Positions 24,944-34,524 of a stretch of 64,000 nucleotides of DNA are shown in pieces; the stretch's first letter is position 1; each line of letters starts with the position of its first letter. Made by a program: the position numbers and the translations under genes. The DNA lies in assembly GCF_013782625.1 (NCBI RefSeq), contig NZ_CP056199.1, positions 224,588 through 288,587 of the forward strand. The letters run 5' to 3'. Source of the stretch: Enterobacter sp. RHBSTW-00994. Its GTDB lineage: Bacteria; Pseudomonadota; Gammaproteobacteria; Enterobacterales; Enterobacteriaceae. The notes under the pieces are model-generated. The model saw nothing but the letters and a program-made list of their open reading frames with translations, had not been told where the DNA came from and did no database searches.

Positions 24944-27900
24944 GTGAGCAGCAAAGTAGAGCAACTGCGTGCGCAGTTAAATGAACGAATTCTGGTGCTG
25001 GACGGCGGCATGGGAACCATGATCCAGAGCTATCGTCTGAGTGAAGAGGATTTCCGTGGAGAGCGCTTTGCCGACTGGCCTTGCGATCTGAAAGGGAACA
25101 ACGACCTGCTGGTTCTGAGTAAACCGTCGGTCATTGCGGCTATCCACAACGCTTATTTCGAGGCGGGCGCGGATATCGTTGAAACCAACACGTTCAACTC
25201 GACAACCATTGCCATGGCGGATTACCAGATGGAATCCCTGTCGGCGGAAATCAACTTTGAAGCGGCGAAGATGGCTCGTGCCTGCGCCGATGAATGGACC
25301 GCTCGCACGCCGGAAAAACCACGCTATGTCGCCGGCGTTCTCGGGCCGACGAACCGGACGGCGTCCATTTCGCCCGATGTGAACGATCCCGCATTCCGTA
25401 ATATTACGTTTGATCAGCTGGTGGCCGCTTACCGCGAATCAACCAAAGCACTGGTGGAGGGGGGGGCCGATCTCATTATGATCGAAACGGTGTTCGATAC
25501 TCTCAACGCCAAAGCCGCGATATATGCAGTAAAAGAAGAGTTCGACGCGCTGGGTGTTGATCTGCCGATCATGATTTCCGGCACAATCACCGATGCCTCA
25601 GGACGTACGCTTTCCGGCCAGACGACCGAAGCTTTCTATAACTCTCTGCGGCATGCCGATGCGCTAACCTTCGGTCTTAACTGTGCGCTGGGGCCAGATG
25701 AACTGCGCCAATACGTGCAGGAACTTTCCCGCATTGCTGAGTGTTATGTCACTGCACACCCTAATGCAGGCCTGCCGAACGCGTTTGGCGAATACGATCT
25801 CGATGCGGACACCATGGCGGCGCAAATCCGTGAATGGGCTGAATCTGGTTTCCTGAACATCGTCGGGGGCTGTTGTGGTACGACGCCGGAACATATTGCT
25901 GCCATGAGCAATGCTGTTGCTGGGTTACCGCCGCGCAAGCTGCCTGAACTGCCGGTAGCCTGTCGTCTTGCCGGTCTTGAGCCGCTGACGATCGGCGATG
26001 ACAGCCTGTTTGTGAACGTCGGTGAACGAACCAACGTAACCGGTTCTGCTAAGTTCAAGCGTCTGATTAAAGAAGAGAAGTATAACGAAGCGTTAGACGT
26101 GGCTCGCCAGCAGGTGGAAAGCGGGGCGCAGATTATCGATATCAACATGGATGAGGGGATGCTCGACGCTGAAGCGGCAATGGTGCGCTTCCTCAACCTG
26201 ATTGCCGGTGAGCCGGACATCGCGCGCGTGCCGATCATGATCGACTCCTCAAAATGGGACGTCATCGAGAAGGGACTGAAGTGCATTCAGGGGAAAGGGA
26301 TCGTCAACTCTATCTCGATGAAAGAGGGGATCGAACCTTTTATCCACCACGCGAAGCAGGTCCGCCGCTATGGTGCTGCAGTGGTAGTGATGGCCTTTGA
26401 CGAGATCGGCCAGGCAGATACCCGCGAACGTAAAATCGAGATTTGCCGTCGTGCGTATAAAATTCTGACGGAAGACGTTGGTTTCCCGCCGGAAGATATT
26501 ATCTTCGACCCGAACATTTTTGCGGTGGCAACGGGTATTGAAGAGCACAACAATTATGCTCAGGATTTTATCGGGGCATGTGAGGACATTAAACGCGAGC
26601 TGCCGCACGCGTTGATTTCGGGCGGTGTCTCCAATGTCTCCTTCTCATTCAGGGGGAACGACCCGGTCCGTGAAGCCATCCACGCCGTGTTCCTGTACTA
26701 CGCCATCCGTAATGGCATGGACATGGGGATCGTGAATGCCGGGCAACTGGCGATTTACGACGATCTGCCAGCAGAGCTGCGCGACGGCGTAGAAGATGTG
26801 ATCCTTAACCGTCGTGATGACGCCACCGAGCGCATGCTGGAACTGGCGGAAAAATATCGCGGCAGTAAATCCGATGATGCTGTAAACATCCAGCAGGCCG
26901 AATGGCGTGCCTGGGATGTGAGAAAACGTCTGGAATATTCACTGGTCAAAGGCATTACCGAGTTTATTGAGCTGGATACTGAAGAAGCTCGCCAGCAGGC
27001 CACGCGTCCGATAGAGGTCATTGAAGGGCCGCTGATGGATGGTATGAACGTGGTGGGCGATCTGTTCGGTGAGGGCAAAATGTTCCTGCCGCAGGTGGTG
27101 AAATCCGCGCGTGTGATGAAACAGGCCGTGGCGTATCTGGAACCGTATATTGAAGCCAGTAAAGAAAAAGGCTCCAGTAACGGCAAGATGGTTATTGCCA
27201 CCGTGAAGGGTGACGTCCATGACATCGGCAAGAACATTGTGGGTGTGGTATTGCAATGCAATAACTACGAAATTATCGATCTGGGCGTGATGGTCCCGGC
27301 GGACAAAATTCTCAAAACCGCGCGTGAAGTTAACGCCGACCTGATTGGTCTGTCTGGCCTTATTACCCCGTCTCTGGATGAAATGGTTAACGTTGCGAAG
27401 GAGATGGAGCGCCAGGGCTTTACCATTCCGCTGCTGATTGGCGGGGCGACGACCTCAAAAGCGCATACGGCCGTCAAAATCGAGCAGAATTACAGTGGGC
27501 CAACGGTTTATGTCCAGAACGCCTCACGTACCGTCGGTGTGGTTTCTGCATTACTGTCTGATACACAACACGATGATTTTGTTGCAAGAACCCGCAAAGA
27601 GTACGAAACCGTCCGCATTCAGCACGCCCGTAAGAAACCGCGAACCCCGCCGGTGACGTTGGCAGCGGCACGCGATAACGACCTGGCATTCGACTGGGCC
27701 AGCTATACGCCACCGGTGGCGCACCGCCTGGGCGTGCAGGAGGTTTCAGCCAGTATCGAAACTCTGCGCAACTACATCGACTGGACGCCGTTCTTTATGA
27801 CCTGGTCACTGGCGGGTAAATACCCACGCATCCTCGAAGATGAGGTGGTAGGCGAAGAGGCGAAACGTCTGTTCCAGGATGCCAACGATATGCTCGACCA

Positions 27901-28627
27901 GTTGAGTGCTGCGAAAACCCTCAACCCGCGTGGCGTAGTCGGGCTTTTCCCGGCCAACCGTGTCGGTGATGATGTGGAAATCTATCGTGATGAAACGCGA
28001 ACCCATGTGCTGGCGGTGAGCCGCCATCTGCGTCAGCAAACTGAGAAAGTGGGTTTTGCCAACTACTGTCTGGCCGATTTTGTCGCGCCAAAACTTTCCG
28101 GTAAAGCCGACTATATTGGCGCGTTTGCCGTGACCGGCGGCCTGGAAGAAGCTGCGCTGGCAGATGCCTTCGAAGCGCAGCACGATGATTACAACAAAAT
28201 CATGGTTAAGGCGATTGCAGACCGTCTGGCGGAAGCCTTCGCAGAATACCTGCATGAGCGCGTGCGCAAAGTGCACTGGGGTTATGCTGCCAATGAAAAT
28301 CTCAGTAATGAAGAGCTGATCCGCGAAAACTATCAGGGGATCCGCCCGGCTCCGGGGTATCCGGCATGTCCAGAGCATACCGAGAAAGGTACGATCTGGC
28401 AGTTGCTGGATGTGGAAACTCACACCGGGATGAAGCTGACGGAATCCTTCGCCATGTGGCCAGGTGCATCTGTTTCTGGCTGGTATTTCAGTCACCCTGA
28501 CAGCAAATACTTCGCGGTTGCGCAGCTTCAGCGCGACCAGGTGGAAGACTACGCGCAGCGTAAAGGGATGAGCGTGTCAGACGTTGAGCGCTGGTTAGCG
28601 CCAAATCTCGGCTACGACGCGGACTAA
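24944..28627 (+). CDS. metH: Cobalamin-dependent methionine synthase
   Basis: MetH methylates homocysteine using methyl-cobalamin and 5-methyltetrahydrofolate. I start it at the GTG at 24944, preceded by GGGAG, giving 1227 residues ([18 protein letters not shown]), exactly the E. coli length and start type. Domains in order: homocysteine-binding barrel (1-325, zinc ligands in GLNCALG and [10 protein letters not shown]), folate barrel (about 350-620), cobalamin cap and Rossmann domain with the cobalt-ligand motif DVHDIGKN (about 757-763), and the SAM-dependent reactivation domain (about 900-1227, [12 protein letters not shown]). Confidence 0.97.
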   Translation: MSSKVEQLRAQLNERILVLDGGMGTMIQSYRLSEEDFRGERFADWPCDLKGNNDLLVLSKPSVIAAIHNAYFEAGADIVETNTFNSTTIAMADYQMESLSAEINFEAAKMARACADEWTARTPEKPRYVAGVLGPTNRTASISPDVNDPAFRNITFDQLVAAYRESTKALVEGGADLIMIETVFDTLNAKAAIYAVKEEFDALGVDLPIMISGTITDASGRTLSGQTTEAFYNSLRHADALTFGLNCALGPDELRQYVQELSRIAECYVTAHPNAGLPNAFGEYDLDADTMAAQIREWAESGFLNIVGGCCGTTPEHIAAMSNAVAGLPPRKLPELPVACRLAGLEPLTIGDDSLFVNVGERTNVTGSAKFKRLIKEEKYNEALDVARQQVESGAQIIDINMDEGMLDAEAAMVRFLNLIAGEPDIARVPIMIDSSKWDVIEKGLKCIQGKGIVNSISMKEGIEPFIHHAKQVRRYGAAVVVMAFDEIGQADTRERKIEICRRAYKILTEDVGFPPEDIIFDPNIFAVATGIEEHNNYAQDFIGACEDIKRELPHALISGGVSNVSFSFRGNDPVREAIHAVFLYYAIRNGMDMGIVNAGQLAIYDDLPAELRDGVEDVILNRRDDATERMLELAEKYRGSKSDDAVNIQQAEWRAWDVRKRLEYSLVKGITEFIELDTEEARQQATRPIEVIEGPLMDGMNVVGDLFGEGKMFLPQVVKSARVMKQAVAYLEPYIEASKEKGSSNGKMVIATVKGDVHDIGKNIVGVVLQCNNYEIIDLGVMVPADKILKTAREVNADLIGLSGLITPSLDEMVNVAKEMERQGFTIPLLIGGATTSKAHTAVKIEQNYSGPTVYVQNASRTVGVVSALLSDTQHDDFVARTRKEYETVRIQHARKKPRTPPVTLAAARDNDLAFDWASYTPPVAHRLGVQEVSASIETLRNYIDWTPFFMTWSLAGKYPRILEDEVVGEEAKRLFQDANDMLDQLSAAKTLNPRGVVGLFPANRVGDDVEIYRDETRTHVLAVSRHLRQQTEKVGFANYCLADFVAPKLSGKADYIGAFAVTGGLEEAALADAFEAQHDDYNKIMVKAIADRLAEAFAEYLHERVRKVHWGYAANENLSNEELIRENYQGIRPAPGYPACPEHTEKGTIWQLLDVETHTGMKLTESFAMWPGASVSGWYFSHPDSKYFAVAQLQRDQVEDYAQRKGMSVSDVERWLAPNLGYDAD

Positions 28628-28649
28628 CGTCACTTTTCCTTACAACAAA

Positions 28650-28681
28650 CAGGGCGCTCATTGGGCGCCCTGTCTCTTTCT
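28650..28681 (+). terminator. metH terminator
   Basis: The stem CAGGGCGC / GCGCCCTG is followed by TCTCTTTCTTG, 23 bases after the metH stop. Confidence 0.75.
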
Positions 28682-28740
28682 TGTGTTTAAACCCTTATAC
28701 TGGATGAAGGAACACATAACGATAAGGAGAACCCACTTCC

Positions 28741-30372
28741 GTGCTGACTCTGTTACACCTGCTTTCTGCCGTGGCGCTGCTGGTCTGGGGCACGCATATT
28801 GTCCGTACCGGCGTCATGCGTGTCTTTGGCGCGCGTTTACGTACCGTACTGAGCCGCAGTGTGGAGAAAAAACCGCTCGCATTCTGCGCGGGTATTGGCG
28901 TCACCGCGCTGGTTCAAAGCAGTAACGCCACCACGATGCTCGTCACCTCGTTTGTGGCGCAAGATTTGGTGGCGTTGACTCCAGCACTGGTGATTGTGCT
29001 CGGTGCGGATGTCGGGACCGCGCTGATGGCGCGTATTCTGACCTTCGATCTCTCCTGGCTGTCACCACTGCTGATTTTTATCGGCGTTATCTTTTTCCTC
29101 GGTCGCAAGCAGACACGCTCAGGGCAGCTTGGTCGTGTGGGTATTGGTCTTGGTCTGATCCTGCTGGCGCTGGAGCTGATTGTCCAGGCAGTCACACCGA
29201 TTACGCAGGCCAATGGCGTGCAGGTGATTTTCGCCTCGTTAACGGGCGATATTATGCTGGATGCGCTGATCGGCGCAGTCTTTGCCATTATCAGTTATTC
29301 CAGTCTGGCCGCTGTATTGCTGACGGCCACGCTGGCAAGTGCAGGGGCGATCTCCTTCCCGGTGGCGCTATGTCTGGTGATCGGTGCTAACCTGGGCTCA
29401 GGCCTGCTGGCGATGCTCAATAACAGCGCGGCTAATGCAGCCGCACGCCGCGTTGCGCTAGGAAGCTTGCTGTTTAAGCTGGTGGGGAGCCTGATCATCC
29501 TGCCGTTCGTCCATATCCTGGCAGACGTCATGCACAAGCTACCGTTGCCGGATGCCGAACTGGTTATCTACTTCCACGTGTTCTACAACCTCATCCGTTG
29601 CCTGGCGATGGTTCCTTTTGCGGAACCCATGGCGCGATTCTGTAAACGGATGATCCGTGACGAGCCTGAGCTGGACCCTCGCCTGAAACCTAAGCACCTG
29701 GATACCTCGGCACTGGATACACCGGCACTTGCGCTTGCCAATGCTGCCCGTGAGACGTTGCGTATGGGTGATGCCATGGAACAGATGCTCGAAGGTTTAC
29801 AAAAAGTGATGCATGGCGAACCGCGCGAAGAGAAAGAGCTGCGCAAACTGGCAGACGACATCAACGTGCTTTATACCGCCATCAAGCTCTATCTGGCACG
29901 TATGCCGCAGGATGAGCTGGCTGAGGAAGAGTCGCGCCGCTGGGCGGAGATTATCGAGATGTCACTCAACCTGGAACAGGCATCGGATATCGTCGAACGC
30001 ATGGGGAGCGAGATTGCAGATAAGTCGCTGGCCGCGCGTCGCGCGTTTTCCATCGAAGGGTTAAAAGAGCTTGAGGCACTACATGAACAACTGTTGAGTA
30101 ACCTCCAGTTGGCAATGTCGGTCTTCTTCTCGGGTGACGTCCCCAGTGCACGACGCTTGCGCCGTAACAAACATCGTTTCCGGATCCTCAACCGCCGCTA
30201 TTCACATGCGCACGTTGAACGTCTGCATCAGCAAAACGTGCAGAGCATTGAGACCAGCTCCCTGCATCTGGGGTTGCTGGGCGATATGAAACGTCTTAAC
30301 TCGTTGTTCTGTTCTGTGGCGTATAGCGTGATGGAACAGCCCGATGAAGATGATGAGCGGGATGATTATTAA
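28741..30372 (+). CDS. yjbB: Na/Pi cotransporter family protein YjbB
   Basis: YjbB is an inner-membrane protein of 543 residues that exports phosphate in E. coli. It starts at a GTG preceded by AAGGAG. The N-terminal half has about eight or nine hydrophobic segments with the Na/Pi signature GVTALVQSSNATTM and a related repeat GAVFAIISYSSLAAVL. The C-terminal part (about 310-530) is a charged, helical PhoU-like domain. Its stop codon overlaps the stop of the convergent chimeric gene by two bases. Confidence 0.94.
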   Translation: MLTLLHLLSAVALLVWGTHIVRTGVMRVFGARLRTVLSRSVEKKPLAFCAGIGVTALVQSSNATTMLVTSFVAQDLVALTPALVIVLGADVGTALMARILTFDLSWLSPLLIFIGVIFFLGRKQTRSGQLGRVGIGLGLILLALELIVQAVTPITQANGVQVIFASLTGDIMLDALIGAVFAIISYSSLAAVLLTATLASAGAISFPVALCLVIGANLGSGLLAMLNNSAANAAARRVALGSLLFKLVGSLIILPFVHILADVMHKLPLPDAELVIYFHVFYNLIRCLAMVPFAEPMARFCKRMIRDEPELDPRLKPKHLDTSALDTPALALANAARETLRMGDAMEQMLEGLQKVMHGEPREEKELRKLADDINVLYTAIKLYLARMPQDELAEEESRRWAEIIEMSLNLEQASDIVERMGSEIADKSLAARRAFSIEGLKELEALHEQLLSNLQLAMSVFFSGDVPSARRLRRNKHRFRILNRRYSHAHVERLHQQNVQSIETSSLHLGLLGDMKRLNSLFCSVAYSVMEQPDEDDERDDY

Positions 30373-30629
30373 TTTCCAGCGTGTTTGATTGTTAGCCCAA
30401 AACCCAATGCTTTCATGACCGCTAGGGTGGTTCTAAGCGTTGGGTTTCCCTTATCACTGAATGACCGGTAAAGCTGCTCCCGTGATAAGCCGGTTTGCTG
30501 TGAAATGTTTGACATTCCTTTGACTCGCGCGACAACGCCCAGGGCTTTAGCGATAATCGTCTTTGCTCGCCGATCTGTTAGTTTTTGCTCCCAGCGGCGG
30601 AAGGATTCTGTCTGAACGATCTCCTTCAT
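30369..30629 (-). CDS. Chimeric ORF: toxin N-terminus fused to antitoxin C-terminus (degraded TA operon)
   Basis: The 86-residue product has two parts that belong to different genes. Residues 1-27 (MKEIVQTESFRRWEQKLTDR, then RAKTIIA) match the start of RelE/HigB-like killer proteins of the HI1419 type. The rest (KALGVVARVKGMSNISQQTG onward to the end) matches the C-terminal half of the partner antidote of the HI1420 type, with its helix-turn-helix intact. In this family the toxin gene lies upstream of the antitoxin gene, so one in-frame internal deletion explains the join. ATG at 30627-30629 is taken as start; a GTG three codons upstream is possible. It fills the place where E. coli has pepE. 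The family match is from memory, not a search. Confidence 0.8.
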   Translation of the reverse strand: MKEIVQTESFRRWEQKLTDRRAKTIIAKALGVVARVKGMSNISQQTGLSREQLYRSFSDKGNPTLRTTLAVMKALGFGLTIKHAGN

Positions 30630-30638
30630 ATTACTCAC

Positions 30639-30656
30639 TGTAATTTATAAACTACA
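30639..30656. promoter_or_regulatory. Palindromic candidate operator/promoter of the chimeric TA gene
   Basis: TGTAATTTATAAACTACA is an 18-base palindrome with one mismatched pair, ending 10 bases before the start codon and containing TATAAA on the coding strand. Antitoxins of this class bind such palindromes over their own promoters, so this is a plausible autoregulatory site that outlived the deletion. Confidence 0.5.
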
Positions 30657-30824
30657 AATGATTGTGTCTGGAAAGCAAAACTAAAAGGTATGAGCATGCA
30701 GGCAAATGACAGGGCGCTAAATCCGGAAAGCATCTCGCAAACTAAAAAACCCGTCTTAGTTACCGTAGGCTGATCTTTTTACCTGCCCAAACCTAAGGTA
30801 TATTTCGCCTCTACAGGAGAAATT

Positions 30825-31694
30825 ATGCTGCCAACTCAATCAACCCGATTAAACAAATACATCAGCGAGAGCGGAATTTGCTCGCGCCGTGAGGCTGACC
30901 GTTACATCGAGCAGGGTAACGTGTTTATCAACGGTAAACGCGCCACCATTGGCGATCAGGTTGTTTCTGGTGATGTGGTGAAAGTGAATGGTCAACTTAT
31001 CGAGCCAAGAGATGAAGAAGACCTGGTGTTTATCGCGTTGAACAAGCCAGTGGGTATTGTCAGTACCACGGAAGAGGGTGAGCGAGACAACATTGTTGAT
31101 TTCGTGAACCACAGTAGCCGTATTTTCCCGATTGGTCGTCTGGATAAAGACTCGCAAGGGCTGATCTTTCTCACCAACCACGGCGATTTGGTGAACAAAA
31201 TCCTGCGCGCGGGCAACGACCATGAAAAAGAGTATATCGTTACGGTCAATAAACCTGTCACCGATGAATTTATCCGTGGCATGGGGGCGGGCGTACCGAT
31301 TCTTGGAACGGTCACGAAAAAGTGTAAGGTGAAAAAAGAAGCGCCGTTTGCGTTTCGCATTACCCTGGTTCAGGGACTAAACCGCCAAATCCGTCGTATG
31401 TGTGAACACTTTGGCTATGAAGTGACGAAGCTGGAGCGTACGCGCATCATGAACGTCAGCCTTTCCGGTATTCCGCTGGGAGAATGGCGTGACCTGACAG
31501 GTGATGAGCTGATTGAGTTATTTAAGCTTATTGAGAATTCGTCGTCAGAGGCGAAGCCAAAAGCGAAGGCAAAACCCAAAACCCAGAGCGTCAAACGTCC
31601 TGTCGTGAGCGCACCTAAATCCAGCGAAAAAGATCGCGGAAAACCTGCCGGGAAACGCTTTGTTCAACCAGGTCGCAAAAAGAAAGGGCGCTAA
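30825..31694 (+). CDS. rluF: 23S rRNA pseudouridine(2604) synthase RluF
   Basis: RluF makes pseudouridine at 23S position 2604, and also modifies tRNA-Tyr in E. coli. The 289 residues hold an N-terminal S4 RNA-binding domain ([20 protein letters not shown]), the catalytic motif [18 protein letters not shown] with the active-site Asp, and [15 protein letters not shown]. The C-terminal 50 residues are a lysine-rich, low-complexity tail ([15 protein letters not shown]). It directly abuts the convergent yjbD. Confidence 0.95.
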   Translation: MLPTQSTRLNKYISESGICSRREADRYIEQGNVFINGKRATIGDQVVSGDVVKVNGQLIEPRDEEDLVFIALNKPVGIVSTTEEGERDNIVDFVNHSSRIFPIGRLDKDSQGLIFLTNHGDLVNKILRAGNDHEKEYIVTVNKPVTDEFIRGMGAGVPILGTVTKKCKVKKEAPFAFRITLVQGLNRQIRRMCEHFGYEVTKLERTRIMNVSLSGIPLGEWRDLTGDELIELFKLIENSSSEAKPKAKAKPKTQSVKRPVVSAPKSSEKDRGKPAGKRFVQPGRKKKGR

Positions 31695-31702
31695 TTAGCG
31701 CC
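31687..31702. terminator. Palindrome carrying both the rluF and yjbD stop codons
   Basis: GGCGCTAATTAGCGCC is a perfect 16-base palindrome. Its centre is TAA on the plus strand (rluF stop) directly followed by the reverse complement of the yjbD TAA stop. It could act as a bidirectional 3'-end structure, though U-runs are lacking. Confidence 0.5.
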
Positions 31703-31967
31703 TTCCACGTGTTGAAGTATTTGCCGACCACGAAAACGTGGATTCGGTATCTGGCTTATAAGCCTGCTGCTTCTTCAACTTACGGGCTTTTTTAGCGTCG
31801 ACTTCGCGTTGAGCCATCAGTTTGTCGATGTACTCTTTTTTAACCTGATTGGTTTCGGCATTGGTCAGCGTACGGCCATGTGCGATACGGGCGCGATCGA
31901 GCAGGGTTTTGAGTTCACGCTGCTCGCTTTCCGTCATGTCTTTCTGGGTCAGTCTCGGTATTGCCAT
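31695..31967 (-). CDS. yjbD: DUF3811 family protein YjbD
   Basis: This is a small, basic, highly charged protein of 90 residues and unknown function. It starts MAIPRLTQKDMTESEQRELK and is mostly helical, with a lysine/arginine-rich middle (DAKKARKLKKQQAYK). It has no membrane segment. Its ribosome-binding site AGGAGG lies in a strong hairpin (31970-31997). It lies after rluF as in E. coli. Confidence 0.9.
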   Translation of the reverse strand: MAIPRLTQKDMTESEQRELKTLLDRARIAHGRTLTNAETNQVKKEYIDKLMAQREVDAKKARKLKKQQAYKPDTESTFSWSANTSTRGRR

Positions 31968-31969
31968 CG

Positions 31970-31997
31970 CTGAAGCCTCCTGTGGAAGAGGCTTCAG
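31970..31997 (-). promoter_or_regulatory. Hairpin over the yjbD ribosome-binding site
   Basis: On the yjbD transcript CTGAAGCCTC pairs perfectly with GAGGCTTCAG around an 8-base loop. The Shine-Dalgarno AGGAGG spans the loop and the start of the 3' arm, 8 bases before ATG. No U-run follows, so this is not a terminator of the upstream transporter gene. It would limit ribosome access. Confidence 0.6.
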
Positions 31998-32029
31998 TGT
32001 AAGGCATGTCAGACGTGTCGCGAAGTGAA

Positions 32030-32974
32030 TTAACCCTCTTTCACCACATCTTTTTTCTGTTGTTCTTCAATCGGTTTACCGGACCAGTAACCCGCCAGCA
32101 GCGAGCCTGAAAGGTTATGCCATACGGAGAACAACGCGCCAGGCAGTGCCGCAAGTGGTGAGAAGTAGATTTTGCCGAGTGCGGCTGCCAGGCCTGAGTT
32201 CTGCATCCCCACTTCAATTGCCAGCGTGCGACAGGTAGATTCGTCAAAGCCAAATAATTTGCCTCCCCAGTACCCACCCAACAGGCCAATGGTGTTATGC
32301 AGCACGACAGCGATGATCACCACAAAGCCCACGGAAGCTATATGCGACGCTGAACCCGCCACCACGGCGCTGATAATTGCCAAAATACAGAGCATCGAAA
32401 ATGCCGGAAGATAGGGTTCAATGGCTTTCACCACCCGGGGGAAAAGGTGGTGGATCACCAGACCAAGCGCAATCGGGATCACCACGATTTGCAGGATGCT
32501 GAGCAGCATGCCCATCACATCTACCTGGATATGTGCATCGACATACAGGCGTGTCAGCAAAGGTGTGGCAATGACGCCAACCAGCGTGGAGACGGACGAA
32601 ATGGTAACTGAAAGCGCCACATCGCCTTTCGCCAGATAGATCATCACGTTGGAGGCTGTACCACTGGCCACACTGCCGACCAGCACCATTCCGGCAGATA
32701 AATCCGGCGGCATCTTAAACGCCATCGCCAGCAGCCAGGCGGCCAGCGGCATAACCAGATAGTGCAAGAAAATTCCCGCGGCCACAGGGGCAGGGCGTGA
32801 CAGCACACGTTTAAAGTCATCAATTTTTAGGTGTACGCCCATCCCCAGCATAATCAGCATGAGAAGCGTCGTAACCCAGGGGCCGATGGGGATAAAGGTT
32901 GTAGGGGTATAATACGCGAGTACAGAAAGCAGCAGCGCCCATAACGGGAACAGCCGCGTGATAGCGGATAACAT
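32030..32974 (-). CDS. panS: Bile acid:sodium symporter family transporter, PanS-like
   Basis: This inner-membrane protein of 314 residues has about nine or ten hydrophobic segments and the BART superfamily features [19 protein letters not shown] and [14 protein letters not shown]. The family takes up organic acids or bile salts with sodium. The Salmonella PanS protein, which carries coenzyme A precursors such as ketopantoate, is of this type and is encoded in the same metH-lysC neighbourhood, so PanS is the best guess. E. coli K-12 has no counterpart here. Confidence 0.7.
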   Translation of the reverse strand: MLSAITRLFPLWALLLSVLAYYTPTTFIPIGPWVTTLLMLIMLGMGVHLKIDDFKRVLSRPAPVAAGIFLHYLVMPLAAWLLAMAFKMPPDLSAGMVLVGSVASGTASNVMIYLAKGDVALSVTISSVSTLVGVIATPLLTRLYVDAHIQVDVMGMLLSILQIVVIPIALGLVIHHLFPRVVKAIEPYLPAFSMLCILAIISAVVAGSASHIASVGFVVIIAVVLHNTIGLLGGYWGGKLFGFDESTCRTLAIEVGMQNSGLAAALGKIYFSPLAALPGALFSVWHNLSGSLLAGYWSGKPIEEQQKKDVVKEG

Positions 32975-33007
32975 AGGTATTCCTTGCGATTGTGTTGTTT
33001 AGTTATG

Positions 33008-33032
33008 AAAAAGCCGGGTCTGTGCCCGGCTT
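33008..33032 (-). terminator. lysC terminator
   Basis: On the minus strand AGCCGGG / CCCGGCT with a 6-base loop is followed by TTTTTC, 30 bases beyond the lysC stop. Confidence 0.85.
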
Positions 33033-33061
33033 ATAGATATTGTTTATCGTGCTAACGAATT

Positions 33062-34411
33062 TTATTCAAACAAATTCTGATGAAGTTTTTGCACGACCTG
33101 CTCTGCCTGATCCGCGGGAACAAGGAAGCAGAGGTTGTAACTGGATGCACCGTAGCAAATCATACGAATGCTGAACGGATCGAGGACGCCGAAGACTTCT
33201 TTGCCCACACCGCAGGCGCGCGACAGTTTGTTGCCGATGATGGCGACCAGTGCCAGATCTTCTTCCACTTCCACGCGACACAATTCGGACAGCTCCATCA
33301 GCAATGACTGCGTCAGTAGCGTATCGCCAGTCGAGGTTGACCCTGTGGTGTCCAGCGTTAACGCTACGCTGACTTCGGAGGTGGTGATCAGGTCCACGGA
33401 GATATTGTGGCGTGCCAGAATCCCAAACACTTCCGCGAGGAACCCGCGAGAGTGCAACATGTTCAGGCTGTGCAACGTGACCAGCGTCTGCTTACGACGT
33501 AACGCCAGTGCACGGAACAGCGGTGGATTTTCCGTTTTCTTGCAAACCAGCGTCCCGCCCGCTTTGGGATCTTTACTGGAGCCAACGAAGACCGGAATGT
33601 CGCTACGTACGGCAGGCAACAGTGTTGCAGGATGCAGTACTTTCGCACCGAAAGTTGCCATTTCGGCAGCTTCTTCAAAGGCAATCACATCAATACGTTT
33701 AGCGGCTGCTACTACGCGTGGGTCCGTGGTGTAAATGCCCGGAACATCAGTCCAGATATCTACGCGGGAGGCATGCAGCGCTTCACCCAGCAGTGCTGCC
33801 GTGTAGTCACTACCGCCACGGCCTAACGTGGTAGTGCGGCCTTTGGCTTCACTACCGATAAAGCCCTGAGTAATCACCATACCTTCGGCCAGGCGTGGCG
33901 TCAGTTGCTGGGCGGTCAATTCTGCCAGCATCTCTACGTCCGGTTCAGCGCGGCCAAAGCGGTCGCTGGTGCGCATGACTTTACGAACGTCAAACCACTG
34001 CGCCAAAACCTCGCGCTCACGCAGGATCTCAACAAATAGCAGGGTGGACATCAGTTCACCGTGGCTGACCAGTTCGTCAGTCAGCGCGGTGGATGTCGCC
34101 AGCGAAGCGGCTTCTGCCAGAGTGGTGATGTTCTCAAGCAGGCGTTCAACTTCCTCGCGAATCACCTGAGGATTCTTCATACGTTCGAGAATATTGAACT
34201 GAATCTTGCGCAGGGCATCAAGCTTAACGAAGCGTTCAGTCGCTTCCAGACCTTCAGAGAGAGCAACCAACAGGTTGGTTACCCCAGCGGATGCGGAGAG
34301 CACCACCAGTCGGGTATTCGGATCGGCCAGCACTACATCAGCGCTGCGGTTCATGGCATCGTAATCAGCCACGCTTGTACCGCCAAATTTGGCGACAACA
34401 AAACTCGTCAT
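33062..34411 (-). CDS. lysC: Lysine-sensitive aspartokinase III
   Basis: LysC phosphorylates aspartate at the head of the lysine, threonine and methionine pathway and is inhibited by lysine. The 449 residues begin MTSFVVAKFGGTSVADYDAM (the KFGGTS kinase motif). They continue with GRGGSDYTAALLGEAL, and end with two ACT domains for lysine binding (MLHSRGFLAEVFGILARH; AIIGNKLSRACGVGKEVFG). The gene diverges from pgi. Its leader appears too short for the usual lysine riboswitch. Confidence 0.97.
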   Translation of the reverse strand: MTSFVVAKFGGTSVADYDAMNRSADVVLADPNTRLVVLSASAGVTNLLVALSEGLEATERFVKLDALRKIQFNILERMKNPQVIREEVERLLENITTLAEAASLATSTALTDELVSHGELMSTLLFVEILREREVLAQWFDVRKVMRTSDRFGRAEPDVEMLAELTAQQLTPRLAEGMVITQGFIGSEAKGRTTTLGRGGSDYTAALLGEALHASRVDIWTDVPGIYTTDPRVVAAAKRIDVIAFEEAAEMATFGAKVLHPATLLPAVRSDIPVFVGSSKDPKAGGTLVCKKTENPPLFRALALRRKQTLVTLHSLNMLHSRGFLAEVFGILARHNISVDLITTSEVSVALTLDTTGSTSTGDTLLTQSLLMELSELCRVEVEEDLALVAIIGNKLSRACGVGKEVFGVLDPFSIRMICYGASSYNLCFLVPADQAEQVVQKLHQNLFE

Positions 34412-34495
34412 AACTTCCTCGTGTCAGGGAATGAATAAAGCGACCTTGGCACAAGAATGAAACAAAAGCAGGTGCAGGCGCAAAATACCGCCCTA

Positions 34496-34524
34496 TAAAT
34501 AAAATGCGGGGCGAATCATGTCAA
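34496..34524 (-). promoter_or_regulatory. Candidate lysC promoter
   Basis: On the minus strand TTGACA (34519-34524), 17 bases and TATTTA (34496-34501) form a good sigma70 promoter. Transcription would start near 34489, leaving a leader of about 80 bases before lysC. The leader ends with CCCTGACACGAGGAAGTTATG-like sequence, as in E. coli. Confidence 0.55.
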
